From Piscicola geometra (Eukaryota > Annelida > Clitellata > Hirudinida > Piscicolidae): 64,000 nt of DNA. Location of the stretch: the NCBI GenBank assembly GCA_943735955.1, contig OX030963.1, positions 6,240,311 through 6,304,310 on the forward strand, written 5' to 3'. The position numbers and the translations under genes were made by a program. Below the pieces are notes generated by a model, which saw nothing but the letters and a program-made list of their open reading frames with translations, was not told the origin of the DNA and ran no database searches. Positions 1 to 12,900 of the stretch are shown here, one piece after another; the first letter of the stretch is position 1, and each line of letters begins with the position of its first letter.

Positions 1-177
1 TTACTTGAAAAAAAAAAAAAAAGAATGAGAAAAAGGAAATGGTTGGTTGAGTGAAGGAAGAAATTGAAGAAAAGAATGAATGGATGCGTGAGGAAAGTCA
101 GAATGAATAAATGGAGTCACGCATGGATTGGTGTGTAAATTGAAAAGAAGTTTGGAGAATTGTAAGCAACTCAACTG

Positions 178-1036
178 TTTAATTAAAGGACTAAAGTCTC
201 ACTGGGTTTGTGATGAGCTTACTCCTTCTTTAAAAACTTCTAAGCAACAACTTTCAATAATTATTTTCTAATTTTTATGCGTTATTTTTAAACTCTACAC
301 ACTTAGTTTCTCCCCACCACCATACGAAGTAATTCCTTCACAGCTCAACCTTCATCACATACATCCCACAAGCACATCATCTCTACCACACTGTGCATTT
401 CTAAAGTGGTTTTCAGCTATTCAAGCAGGCCCACTCACCAGAAGCTGGCCACAGCAGCAACAACCAAAGGAACTTTCCACACAAAGAACTCCCAATCATT
501 TTACGACTTGGTTCTGTGCGGTAGTTTGAAGGATAGGTTAGTGAGAGGAGGTGGGAAAAGTTAGTTTTAGCGTATACACCAAAGTTATAAATTATGAATG
601 CTTTCATCAATTCATATTATCATCTTTATTTAAAGCACCTTGGCCATTTTTAGTGAAGCAGAAAACATCAGCCATTTTAACAACCTTACAACAACGACAC
701 TATCACTTTAAAAACCTTAAAACAACGACAACACTTTACCTTAAAAACCTTAAAACAACGACAATACTTCACTTTAAAAACCTCACTACAACGAAAATAT
801 TCACTGGAACCACCAATTGCTCACGTGATCACCGATAGCACTCCTTATATGTCTCAGCATGCGGTTGTGGTGTAAGGAGGGAACAGATGCTTGGATGTCT
901 CGTTAAACCACAGTGTTTCGAAAGTTCCTGATTTTAAAACTCACTTCCTAAAATCAATTTTTTAGATGTTTAAAGTTAACAGTTTGATACTCAAGTAAAA
1001 ACATTGGAATCATTCGCAGATCTTTATATAACAGCA
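178..1036. repeat. Unit A-specific ~860-bp insertion
   Basis: Units B and C read straight from 'gcaactca' into 'taatgcatcttc' (about 10130 and 23730). In unit A these two pieces are about 860 bp apart, with TCA present on both sides. I see no terminal inverted repeats, no poly-A tail and no convincing ORF. At about 680-800 there are three to four imperfect copies of a ~28-bp unit containing 'aaccttaaaacaacgac'. It may be an insertion in A, or a deletion in the ancestor of B and C. Confidence 0.6.
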
Positions 1037-1893
1037 TTTCATAATGCATCTTCAACGACCTGCCAATGTCATTATCTTGGAGTAGTGCATGTTTCACTGG
1101 ATTGTCTCAAGGAATACTTGCCTTTGAACACAGGTCAAGTTCAAATGTTTTGGCCGCCCAAAGCTGAGCTCAAGGGATAGCTGAAATAAATTTGTATCAA
1201 AACTAAACCTTTGCAACAGCTTCTAGATTAAATTTTGCATGCTGCAGCAAATGAATCTTTTATTCTTAAAATAAAAATCTTTTTTATGTATTTACATTAA
1301 CCAACTTTTGTCCGTGATATCAGTCGTTCTTTACCGACAACAAGTCAGAAAGACATACAACAAATCCGCTTGTTCGGTCTGGTAGACCAACAGTAAATTT
1401 ACAATTGATACCACTTTCCTTAAAAAAAATTTATATCTTCGTGTTTTTTTAAAATAACTTATTTCGCAGATACTATTCTTTTTCCCGCAATCATTGCTTA
1501 TTTCGTTGATGAGTTTTTAAGACGAACAGGGTTCTTTTGAAATATTTATTAAAACAGATTAATCTTTCTTTAATATTCAAGTGTTTGGCATTATATTCAA
1601 CAAACTAAAGTAAAACTAAACTTTTCAATGTTAAAATTGATCAATAAAACAGTAAAATAGTTGTTTCAAAAAGCTAAACAAATAAGCGACAATTTTTTTA
1701 CTTGGTCAGTTGACTGAAAAATTGTGAAAGTCTTTATTCGTGGCAGGAAATATGTTTTTAGCAAACATTATATTTTTTTAGAATAATATATTGTTTAAAA
1801 CATCTAAAAGATACAGCTACATAAGTTCAATTATTATACGAACTATCTAAAACAAAAAGTTTAGTGTTAGGCAGATTTCTTTCAATTGCAAGC

Positions 1894-4800
1894 TCAAGGG
1901 CTTCTCTCTTCCACAAAAAGGTGCATTCCATTGAAACTTTTCATCACGAGGGTCATATGAGGCTGCGGCAACTGCTCCTCGTCCGGCCTGAAAGTCAATC
2001 TGTCAAAAGACATTTAATTGATAGTTATTGGTTAAATGTTCTGTGATCATGTTCATAAAGTTTCACGAAATACTTTTATTTTAAAATGTAAACCTTTGAA
2101 GCAATCTCGCCAGCACTATCTTCAACTCGTTCATGGCAAAGTGCTGCCCGATGCAGTTTCTTTGAAAAATCGTGAATTTTATTGCTTTAAAAACATTGAA
2201 TGAATTATTGAAGGAATTGAAATCTATATATGTTGAAAACTTTCATAAATAAGTCTATATAATGTTAGTAAACGTGTGGTTAGTTTCCAGAGTCAAGCAA
2301 AACCTTGGTCCGGCAGAGAAAGGCACGAAGGAATACGCGTCCATTTCCTTGATGTTCTCAGACAAAAATCTCTCGGGCATGTATTTCTTTGAAGGTTTAT
2401 AAACTTTAAAAATCAAATCTATAATTTTATTCTAATTGATTATGTAGTGTTAGGTATAATTTAATTCACTTATTTTACAACTAGGGGCTCATACGCATTA
2501 TATTATTCAAAGAAAAAACTTATGATATGGATAAAAATTCTTTAAAAAATGAAACTATAAATCTAAACTAACCTCTGGTTCTTCCCATATTTCTTCGTTG
2601 TGGTTCAGACACAGCAGCATGATGGCCACTGAAGTATGTCTGGGCATTTCAACACCGTCAATGGTCAGAGGTTGGGAGAGTTCCCTCTCAATGACTGGCA
2701 CTATACTGTGCAGTCTCAACGCCTCCTTAATGCACATCGTCAGGTAGGGCAAACTGTTCAAATCTTCACTAGATGGATTTTAAATTTAGGATTTTTTTAG
2801 TTTTTCAGCTAAAGTTAAACGTTTAAAATAAAAAACAAATTAAATTCAAGAGCTTCGGAGAAAGCTAAATGAGACACAAACTGTGTGATGACGTCGGATT
2901 GTCTTCCTTCCAGCAATTCATCAATCTCCTGCTGGCATTTGCTCTGCTCTTCCGGGTGGCAAGCCAGCGAGTAGGCAGTCCAAGACAAGGCGCTTGAGGT
3001 GGTGTCTTGTCCTGGGAGGGCCATGTTGCCATTTTAGTAGTAATTGTTGGTGGCTTGTGATCTAGAGATAGAATCTTGGTTAATGCTTATTTATTTATTT
3101 AAATAATAAAGTGTATGAAGTTTTCTGATTGATTCAATAAAAATAAATATATAGATTGAATTAATTATTTTAAATATTCTTTTTATTATGAATGTTTTTA
3201 GAAGCACCTGCAAACATCATGACATCGACTTCGTTTTGGATTTCGAGGTCGCTCATACCATTGCCATCTTCGTCTTTGGCCGCTAGTAGAATGTCCAAGA
3301 AGTCATTAATCTCGGTCTTTCCGATCTTTTTCTTAAAGGAAAATATTCAATTTTTTTTTCTCGATATTTAGTTTAAATAGATATAAATATAATTTTAAAA
3401 TTAGTTTTTACTTTTTTTATATTGTATTTAATTTTTTTAAATCGGAATAATGTTCCCACCTTCTTCTCGGTTATAACGTTTTTAGTAAATCCATGAACAA
3501 ACTTAACAATTTTTCTCCATTTTCGTCCATCGCTTGTCAGCATGTAGAGCCAGTCATAGTAAAACCATGGCCTTCTGTAAACATAAACTTAAACTTTGGT
3601 AAAGTTTCACATCATATTGAACCAGAGTTAAAATAAATTGTTTTTCCAAGATAGGGTTTAGGTATAAGTTTATCTTTAGGTGAGTTCGATTAGATGTCTA
3701 GAAAAAGTCAGCTTTTTCCATTTTCTCCTCCTAATCAACCCATCGTATAATTTAAATCTGTCTGAAACTACATTAAATATATATTTATATATATATATAG
3801 GCTTCTATGGCTTGTGTGTGAGCTCCAGTCGTTTTCGGTAAAGTGGATCATTTTTAGGACATGTACGAGTGTCGAATGCATTGGAGAATTCATTAGAAAT
3901 AAAAAATTGGTTCAAGCTTTAAATTAAATTATAATTTTAATAAATTGCGGAGGTGTTACAATTTTAGCAATGTTTTCATCGATTAACGAACAAAATTAAA
4001 AACCTAATACCCTATAAATTTAATTCATAAAAATATTGAAAACAAAGTTGATTTTTATTTAACCCACACTCACAAAATTCTTTCGGTCCACAGTTCTCCA
4101 AGGGTTTTGACAGCTTGAATGTACGGCTCAGCATACCTGGGTTTAAATTGATTTTTGAGCATGTTTACAATGTTATATTATTGGAAATATTTAACTTTTT
4201 TAACTCCTAGCCTATAGTTTGAGAAAGTTTTGAGAACGCCTTTTATATGATTCTAAAAAACAAAATTTAAAAGATGAAACATCAAACATGTCTTCTTGGA
4301 CATTGGTTTCTAGGGAAAAAGCACATCGAAGGAGAATATCTGATGAACAGAGAGAAAAGGTTTCAAACATGTCCACACTTTCTTCCTTTTTTGTTCGTTT
4401 CAAAAGCTTAGCCTGTTAAAGAAAATTTATTTTCTGCTATTTTTGAATTTTCTAAATATTGTTTTTTATTTAATAAAATTAATTGCATTCACCACTCACC
4501 AGGAGGAACTCAGAGCAAGTGTTTTGGACGTGAACGAAACGCTTAAGAGCTCCGAAATGAAACGAAGGTGTTAAAAGCTTCCTGTTCCTTGCCCACTTTT
4601 CTCCCGAAGAAATCAACAATCCCTCTCCTAGCCAGTCTTTTCCAAGCTGGTATGTGCTATATTTTATGTATTTTGGCTCTGTTTGAAGAGATGAGAAAAT
4701 ATTACCAAAGGACTGAGTCTTTATTTATTAATTAAACTGTCACTAATTCTCAAACTATTTATGAAAGAACATAATTAATAAAAGTGGTAAATATTGAAAA

Positions 4801-5598
4801 AAAATCTTTAATCTCAAAGAACTTAGCGTTTTTGACATACGAAAACCTAGCAATGGCAATTGATTTTTAAAACATTTTTATTAGCTATACTTACATATTG
4901 AAATGTTAGATTAGGATAAACAAAGTTAAAAACAACTTAAACGTTTGAACAATTTTGACTCATTCAGAAGTTATGTAACTTATATTTCTAACTTTTCGTG
5001 CATCAAGTTAACAGTGCACTCATTAATATATATATATATAGTGTGTAAAGCAAATTTTTTTTTTTGAAGTATAATCTGATTTTTAATTGTCTTCTAGAAC
5101 CTGAAGTCTTTAGGATAACCTTGACCGTGTCAGGGTGCCAAACCCTCACGGCCCCCGTTCCCAAAAGACACGACAACAAAGAATCGGCTTTTGGATTGCT
5201 TTTGCAGCAACTTTTGTAATAGTCAATCGTTATTTTTGTGAAAGGAGTTGGAACCTGATTGGTTTAATATTATTTTAATGAAGATTTCGTTTTTAATGAT
5301 TTAGCAATAAATAAAGTTAAAATCGTGATAAACTTTTTTCCTTATAGAATCTACTAATAAACACATTAATTAAAATCTCATGTTAAAATGCACTCAACCC
5401 CCTACCATAAACACAAATCCAAACACTGCCAACCTCTAACAGATTTCCAAAAAACCAGTGAGGTTTGCGTTGAGGTAGCTTTGCAAGGGCTTTTTTGACT
5501 TTGATAAAGTTCATCATGTGCTTGACAATCCTTGTAGTTAGGTACGCCAAAACAATTGTCACTAAAGCGGTTAAGTAAATCTGCACAGAAAACAACAT
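1894..5598 (-). CDS. CYP4: Cytochrome P450, CYP4-type, copy A (12 exons, 497 aa)
   Basis: Haem-thiolate monooxygenase, probably anchored in the endoplasmic reticulum; CYP4 enzymes typically omega-hydroxylate fatty acids, eicosanoids or xenobiotics. Exons in transcript order: 5598-5434, 5254-5101, 4678-4500, 4412-4288, 4136-4074, 3574-3460, 3331-3208, 3011-2882, 2768-2573, 2386-2304, 2159-2094, 1987-1894. All junctions are GT-AG with matching phases and total 1494 nt. Visible: N-terminal membrane helix (about residues 7-24), WLGEGLL and WARNRK (C-helix region), I-helix AGQDTT (308-313), ExxR at 367-370 (EALR), PERF (421-424), haem loop FSAGPRNCIG with Cys447, and a short C-terminus ending in EERSP. 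Canonical CYP4 proteins have Glu where Ala308 sits. No internal stop was found. The closest family resemblance, from memory, is CYP4V/CYP4F; the substrate is unknown. Confidence 0.92.
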
Positions 5599-5744
5599 TT
5601 TTGATCTCGAGAATGCAGACTTTACAAAGTATTTATCTGAGAAATCACTTGAAGTTAGTTTTCAGAAAGTTAACTTTGGATCAACGTCAAGCTGAAAATA
5701 TTTTCAAATATCTTCTTATCATAATTGTATCAGAAGAATTTTCA

Positions 5745-5755
5745 TTATATATAAG
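5745..5755 (-). promoter_or_regulatory. Possible TATA box of P450 copy A
   Basis: Reads TATATATAA on the minus strand, about 150 bp upstream of the copy A ATG. It is conserved in copy B at 14895-14905 at the same distance but missing from copy C. Motif and position are the only evidence, and no initiator was identified. Confidence 0.25.
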
Positions 5756-6104
5756 ACATTCATTCAGTCCAATTGTAAACAGGCCTTTAGCTTATAATTC
5801 ATACTCGGCAGTTAAGCGCAATGAAGTCCCATGTAACTTATATAACAAGTAACAGCTAAGAATGTCTCTTTTAATAGAAAGCTTATGTAACTCTTAAAAC
5901 AAAATGTAATTAAATATTTTTAAGAATGTTCCATTATTATTTTCTATTCTATAAAAATTCCTGAATTAATAACATTTTAATTTGAAAAAATAATTTATGA
6001 ACAATCATATGGATAAAAATTGTGAACAAAATATATAAATGTTTTATTAACCACAACTATCTATTTTCAATACTTTTATTACAAATTTATTGGGTTCTTT
6101 AAAA

Positions 6105-6420
6105 CCAGAGGCAGTGATCAGCTGCAAATCTGAGGAGATTCCTACCCAGCATAGGTGGCGATCTTCGGGTTTCCTGGGGCTCGAACCTTCCCCCCACTTC
6201 AAAAAAAACATTTTTGAATTTTTATTTTGGAATCAGTAGTTAAGTAAGCAAAGAATAGTTTTGTTTCAGACAGCTATCACTGTAACTAAACATACTCACA
6301 ATGTATTACTATGTAAACATTCTGTTTTATGCCATGGTTGACGATCATGCTCGTATCAACAAAAAAACTTGATAAAAAGTGGAAGGGGGGTCTACATTAA
6401 TTTTTTTACCACCTAAAATA
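6105..6420 (+). repeat. Interspersed repeat R1, copy in unit A (truncated)
   Basis: Starts near 'accagaggcagtgatcagc' and runs through 'tgccatggttgacgatcatg'. Related copies lie at 18675-19011 plus 20743-20790, at 32295-32690 and at 44040-44400, with a short inverted piece at 9640-9715. In fuller copies the segment from 'aggcggcgatc' to 'gatcgccgcct' has imperfect inverted ends, suggesting a hAT-like MITE of about 330 bp. Here the right end is replaced by LINE sequence. Confidence 0.5.
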
Positions 6421-7252
6421 CCACCAGCTTCACATCCTTCCATTCAACGCACTAAAAAACTCACTATCTTAGGTATCACATTCACCAACACTCTCAACAT
6501 TTCACCACACATAGATCATATTATCAATAATGCTTTCAAACTTTTCATCGCATCAAAACAATCCGTTCCCATGAACTCTTTGGTGCCAAACTCTTTGACA
6601 TCACTGAGTCCCTCATCATCTCTCACCTTAAATATGCAGCTCATTCTTGGTCTGGTTTTGCTGATCAGCAACAAATCAAGCAGTTTCAGTTCTTTATTAA
6701 TAAACTAATTATACTTATATATCTTCCTTCTCACTACCCATCTATTTTTACCACTTTAGACACTAAGCTATTTTCAAAAAATATCCATTAACTCTGACCA
6801 CGTTCTTCACCAAATTCTACCCTCTCTTAAAAGATCTAGACATAACTTAAGACCTCGTAAGCACAATTTAGATACACCAATATATAACACGTTTGAAAGC
6901 AAAGCATTCCTCCCTCGTCTTCTGTAACATCTCATTCTATAGTTTATATTTATATTATCATTTCTGATTTGTATTACTTATTGATTTATTTATTATCATA
7001 TCCACCATATCCTTGGTCGAGTTGTTTCATTTTAATCCATTATCATTTGCATTAGAATCTAATAATTATATTTTAGTCATGATATATTTTTAATCTATAT
7101 TATTTTGCCTTTTAATATTTTATATTATCTTTAAATTTTAATCTGTTTCGCTTTCTTGATTAATTTTTGGTTTTTGTTCACCTTCTATTAAAAAAAATTA
7201 AAAACATGGCTTGCGTCTGTCAAGCCGTGATGAATAAAGATTTTAAAAAAAA
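6421..7252 (+). mobile_element. 5'-truncated non-LTR retrotransposon (LINE), C-terminal reverse transcriptase part and 3' tail
   Basis: Translating across a frameshift near 6550 gives the end of a LINE reverse transcriptase: a LGITFTNTLNISPHIDHI block, then LIISHLKYAAHSWSG, then a terminal LRPRKHN...FLPRLL before a stop near 6925. This order is typical of CR1/L2-like and related LINEs. About 270 bp of AT-rich 3' UTR follows, then 'acatggcttgcgtctgtca', an AATAAA and a short A-run. The copy is frameshifted and 5' truncated, so dead. Its tail closely matches the SINE at 25248-25499. LINE identity is firm; the clade is uncertain. Confidence 0.75.
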
Positions 7253-7639
7253 GTTCAAGTAATGAAACATTTATTTCTAATACTGCTGATTTTTTTACAA
7301 CCGAAGAATTCTTTTTATCGAAAAAGTTGTTAAATACCGAATTTGAAAGTAATATATTTTTTCAATTTTCGCAAGCAGAGATTCAGAATGCTTTTCAGAA
7401 AATATCAGTTCACTTTTTGCAAGCAGACAGATTTACATTTTTATTTAAAAAATCATTAATATTGTACTACTTATTTTGAATGGGCGATATTCATAGGGGG
7501 ATTCTGAGGTCCACTTCAATATCGACCCTTTCAATTTTTTAGATGAACCAAAGTTAATTAATTTCAAAAAGCTTCAAACATTAACTAAAATTGTGGTTAA
7601 ATCAAACTACAAGTTTCATATCACATGATTGCCAAAAAA

Positions 7640-9262
7640 AATGCTGAGGCTTTTACCACATTCTATCGTTAGAAACACAATGTGCACTGTTAATGCCGAA
7701 TCAAGCCAGTTTGGTGTTGTGGTTGACGGCACACAAGACTGCAATGGGTTAGAGCAGGAATCGATATGCATTCGTTTTTTGATGAAGCTCTAAATGTTAA
7801 TGAACAGTTTATTGGTCTATTCAGCCCACCAGATACGATCGGAAAAACATTATCTGCTGTAGTAAAAGATTTTCTGATTAGAATTATGTAACCTATAGAA
7901 AAACTAAAAGCTCAGACTTATGACGGCGCTGCTAACATGAGCGGCCGATATAATGGTTGTGAGGCTATTATCAGCAGTGAGCATCCGCTTGCATTGTTTT
8001 TCCACTTTTCTGCACACTGTGCAAATCTTGTTGCCCAGCACACAGCTGCCGCAAAACCCTTTGTGAGCAATTCACTTCAGTTTGTCCAAGAGTTAGGTGC
8101 TTTTTACAATCGTTCAGGGAAGTTCAAGAAGCAGTTTAGTGATGCTTTTGTGTTTCTTATAATTGCCTTTTCTGATGAGCCACTGAATAAAAAGTATAGT
8201 ATAAAGCTTTTTGTCCTACAAGATGACTGACTAGAGTTTCTACAGTGTCTTCTGTGCTTGAACATTATGAGGTGGTACTTTTTAGCTTGGAATCATTCGC
8301 TTCCATTGGTACTGCTGATGAAACAGCTGAAAAGGCTTGAAGCCTTTTTTTAACAAAACACTACTACACTAGCCCTCAAGGTAATTGTTTTGGTGTTTTC
8401 ACTTCTGGAACAGTTAAACAAGTCGTTGCAATCAGCAAGTGCCAAGGTCAGTGGAATGGTTGCAGCGACTGATTAAGTTGTGCGAAAACTGCGTCGCCTA
8501 CGAGCAGATGAACAGTTTAACGCCATTTTCAGAGATGTCAACAGTATGGTTTTGGCATATGATCTCGAGCCGATTGCTGTATCTCGGGTGTGAAAGCCGC
8601 CACAAAAGTATTGTGGGCTTAGCCCAGGTTCTGTAGCTACAAAATCAGAGGAACATTATCGAGCAGCATGTTACGCTGTCATAGACATTGCAATCATGCA
8701 ACTCACAGAAAGGTTTAAAGGAGATTCTCCTGGTTTGCGTTCATACTTGCTGCTGAAGACAATGTTGCTAACTGGTGTAGTTTAGCATGATATTTGCAAG
8801 CAGTATCGTGAGTTAAATGAAACTGGTCTTTGTTCACAGTTAGCTATGTTTAAAGACCAGAATGAATTTCAGCAACAAATGCAAATAAGAATGCAAGCTA
8901 TGATCACGGAAGTCAGACATCTGTTTCCTTAGGTTGAAAGATTGATCAGGTTGATGCTTGTGTGTCCAACAACGTCATGTACTGCAGAAAGCTCTTTTAG
9001 TGCTTTGCGGCGTCTTAAGACTTGGTTGCGTGCACCTATGACACAGCCTCGCTTGAATTCACTGGCCGTTTGTCATGCACATCAGGATAAACTTAACAGT
9101 CTGTATTTGAAAAGACTAGCAGAAGAATTTGCTAGTCGGTCAAACATTCGAAGGGGTCTTTTTGGAAATTGGAGTAAACGAACTGTGGGAGAAGGTAGGA
9201 AGACAAGCAGAGAGGGTATTTTATGTTATCTAAATGGCCCACAGTGTATATTCAGAATCTAA
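7640..9262 (+). pseudogene. Degenerate hAT transposase (ZMYM1/TTF-type)
   Basis: Frameshifted remnant of a hAT-superfamily transposase of the kind annotated as zinc finger MYM-type 1-like. Near 7700-7770 one reads FGVVVDGTQDCNGLEQESIC, then YDGAANMSG and HCANLVAQH near 7920-8035 (RNase H-like core), and near 8960-9190 the C-terminal dimerisation block CTAESSFSALRRLKTWLR followed by RLNSLAVCHAHQ. Stops and frameshifts lie at about 7890, 8227, 8340 and 8635, so it is not translatable as one protein. A second copy of only the 3' end lies at 22214-22712. Terminal inverted repeats could not be assigned confidently. Confidence 0.8.
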
Positions 9263-9955
9263 ATATAGACTGTGGGCCAAAAAAAATCTTCCAATTTATA
9301 TGTGTTTATAACTTTGGCAAATTTAAATCTATTTGTAATTTTTTTAAACTATTGTACTCAGAAATAAATAGAAAACAAGATGTTATAAATTTCATTTGAT
9401 GACTTGATGGCTAGTTGTAATTGAATTTATATAGATGACAAATAATAAAAGGTACTAAAATCGCTATTGTTTTTCTCCAAATCGCTCATAGTGGCAATAG
9501 AAAAGTATTTTTATTGAGTATCAAAATTTTTTTTTAATGTTTGGTGTTTAAAATATTAATAGTTGATACAACAATAATTAGCACTACAGTGAACAATACT
9601 AAATATTATTGCTGGTTCTGTATTGGCCGATACCGGTTCTTTGATTTCAACCCTGGAGAGGACCCCCCCCCCAAATTTTCTGCAGATCGCCGCCCCCCCC
9701 TGGTTCTAATACACCTCAACCAGGAATAAACCGTAACAAGGTTTCGCTGGTTGAGAAAAACAGGGATGTTACAACAAAATTAATTAATGGCGTGACAATT
9801 GTTAAAAAAACTTTTCTTCTTTTAAGTAAAGTGCCAAGTGGCACTAGCAAAGACATAACAGCCCATTATGCACAACATAATATCAACATTATATCGTGTT
9901 ATGCTAGTATTAAAAGGACACCTGACCAACCTAAGTTTAAAATTGAACAATCCAC
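9263..9955. other. Non-coding spacer between hAT remnant and unit B
   Basis: AT-rich, with no recognisable gene. It contains an inverted fragment of repeat R1 at about 9640-9715, with runs of C at 9663-9672 and 9692-9699 and 'ctgcagatcgccgcc', and a short A/G-rich stretch at 9963-10000 where unit B begins. Confidence 0.6.
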
Positions 9956-9957
9956 TG

Positions 9958-12900
9958 GATTACTTGAGAAAAAAAAGAAAAAAAAAGAATGAGAAAAAGA
10001 AAATGGTTGGTCGAGTGAAGGAAGAAATTGAAGAAAAGAATGAATGGATGCGTGGGAAAAGTCAGAATGAATAAATGGAGTCACGCTTGGATTGGTGTGT
10101 AAATTGAAAAGAAGTTTGAAGAATTGTAAGCAACTCATAATGCATCTTCAATGACGTGTCAATGTCATTATCTTGGAGGAGTGCATGTTTCACTGAATTG
10201 TCTCAAGGAATACTTGCATTTAAACACAGGTCAAGTTCAAATGTTTTGGCCGCCCAAAGCTGAGCTCAAGGGATAGCTGAAATAAATTTGTATCAAAACT
10301 AAACTTTTTGTGATTTAACAATCTTAGGGGTTTGCAACAGCTTCTAGATTAAATTCTGCATGCTGCAACAAATGAATCTTTTATTCTTAAAAGAAAAATC
10401 TATTTTATGTCTTTACATTAACTAACTTTTGTCCGTGATATCAGTCGTTCTTTACCGACAACGAGTCAGAAAGACATACAACAATATCCGCTTGCTCGGT
10501 CTGGTAGACCAACAGTAAATTTACAATTGATACCACTTTCATTTGTAAAAAATTTATTTCTTCGTATTTTTTAAAAATAACTTATTTCGCAGATACTATT
10601 CTTTTTCCTGCAATCATTGTTTATTTCGTTGATGAGTTTTTAAGAAAATCAGAGTTTTTTTGGAAATATTGATTAAAACAGATTAACCATTCTTAAATAT
10701 TCAAATGTTTGACATTATATTCAACAAACTAGAGTAAAACTAAACATTTCAATGTTAAAATTAATAGATAAAACAGTAAAATATGGTTTCAAAAAGCTAA
10801 AAATAATAAGCGACAATTTTTCACATCCTCTTGGTCAGCTGAGCGAGAAAGAATGAAAGTCTTTTTCCGTGGCAAGAAATAAGTTAGTAGCAAATGTTAT
10901 ATTTTTTAAGAAAAATATATTGTTTAAAACATCTAAAAAATACATAAGTTCAATTATGATACGAACTATCTAAAGCAAAAAGTTTAGTGTTAGGCAGATT
11001 TCTTTCAATTGCAAGCTCAGGGGCTTCTCTCTTCCACAAAAAGGTGCATTCCATTGAAACTTTTCATCACGAGGGTCATATGAGGCTGTGGCAACTGCTC
11101 TTCGTCCGGCCTGAAAGTCATTCTGTCAAAAGACATTTAATTGATAGTTATTGGTTAAATTTTTTGTGATCATGTTCATAAAGTTTTATTTTAAAATGTA
11201 AACCTTCGAAGCAATCTCGCCAGCACTATCTTCAACTCGTTCATGGCAAAGTGCTGCCCGATGCAGTTTCTTTGAATATCGTGAATTTTATTGCTTTAAA
11301 ACATTGAATAAATTATTGAATGAACTGAAATTCATATATGTTGAAAACTTTTATAAATAAGTTTGTTTCCAGAGTCAAGCAAAACCTTGGTCCGGCAGAG
11401 AAAGGCACGAAGGAATACGCGTCCATTTCCTTGATGTTCTCAGGCAAAAATCTCTCGGGCATGTATTTCTTTGAAGGTTTATAAACTTTAAAAATCAAAT
11501 CTATAATTTTATTATAATTCGTAGCTAGTTGATTATGTAGTGTTAGGTATAATTTAATTCACCTATTTTACAACAAGGGGCTCAATACTCATTATGCTAT
11601 TCAAAGAAAAAACTTTTGATATGGATAAAAAATCTTAAGAAAATGAAACTATACACCTAAACTAACCTCTGGTTCTTCCCATATTTCCTCGTTGTGGTTC
11701 AGACACAGCAGCATTATGATCACCGAAGTATACCTGGGCATTTCCACACCGTCAATGGTCAGAGGTTGCGAGAGTTCCCTCTCAATGACTGGCACTATAC
11801 TGTGCAGTCTCAAAGCCTCCTTAATGCACATCGTCAGGTAGGGCAAACGGTTCAAATCTTCGCTAGATAGTGTTTAAATTTAAGATTTTTTAACTTTTTA
11901 GCTAAATTTAAACTTTAAAATAATAATAAAAATTAAATTCAAGAGCTTCGGAGAAAGCTAAATGAGACACAAACTGTGTTATGACGTCGGATTGTCTTCC
12001 TTCCAGCAATTCATCAATCTCCTGCTGGCATTTGCTCTGTTCTTCCGGGTGGCAAGCCAGCGAGTAGGCAGTCCAAGACAAGGCGCTTGAGGTGGTGTCT
12101 TGTCCTGGGAGGGCCGTGTTGCAATTTTAGTAGTAATTGTTGGTGGCTTGTGATCTAGAGATAGAATCTTGGTTAATGCTTATTTATTTATTTAAATAAT
12201 AAAGTGTATGAAGTTTTTTGATTGATTCAATAAAAATAAATATATAGATTGAATTAATTATTTTAAATATTCTTTTTATTATGAATGTTTTTAGAAGCAC
12301 CTGCAAACATCATGACATCGACTTCGTTTTGGATTTCGAGGTCGCTCATACCATTGCCATCTTCGTCTTTGGCCGCTAGTAGAATGTCCAAAAAGTCATT
12401 AATCTCGGCATTTCCGCTCTTTTTCTTAAAGGAAAATGTTCAAATATATTCTTTTTTCGATATATAGTTTAAAATTTAAATAGATATCAATTTAATTTTT
12501 AAACTTTATTCATTATATTTAATTGTTAAAATTTATACATTATATTTAATTTTTTAAAATTGAAATAATGTTCTCGCCTTCTTCTCGGTTATAACGTTTC
12601 TAGTAAATCCATGAACAAACTTAACAATTTTTCTCCATTTTCGTCCATCGCTTGTCAGCATGTAAAGCCAGTCATAGTAAAACCATGGCTTTCTGTAAAC
12701 ATAAATTTAAACTTTGGTAAAATTTCATATCATAATGAACCAGAGTTAAAATAAATTGTTTTTCCAGGATAGGGTTTAGGTATAAGTTTATCCTTAAGTG
12801 AGTTCGACTAGATGTCCAGAAAAAGTCAGCTTTTTCCATTTCTTCTTTCTTATCAACCCATCGTATAATTTAAATCTGTCTGAAACTACATTAAATATTT

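Larger units (their letters stand above)
1..6420. repeat. Segmental duplication unit A (P450 copy A plus flanks)
   Basis: First of three near-identical tandem units. Positions 1-175 match 9960-10135 and 23555-23732, and similarity runs through the whole P450 gene, introns included, to about 6420. The left edge is cut by the window. Relative to units B and C it carries an extra block at about 178-1036. It ends where a 5'-truncated LINE begins. High intron identity implies recent duplication. Confidence 0.85.

Noticed and set aside
2555..3024. Separate small P450 ORFs (also 11313-11855, 25554-25751, 30377-30901) as independent genes
   Set aside because: They are single exons of the three 12-exon genes and join in phase.
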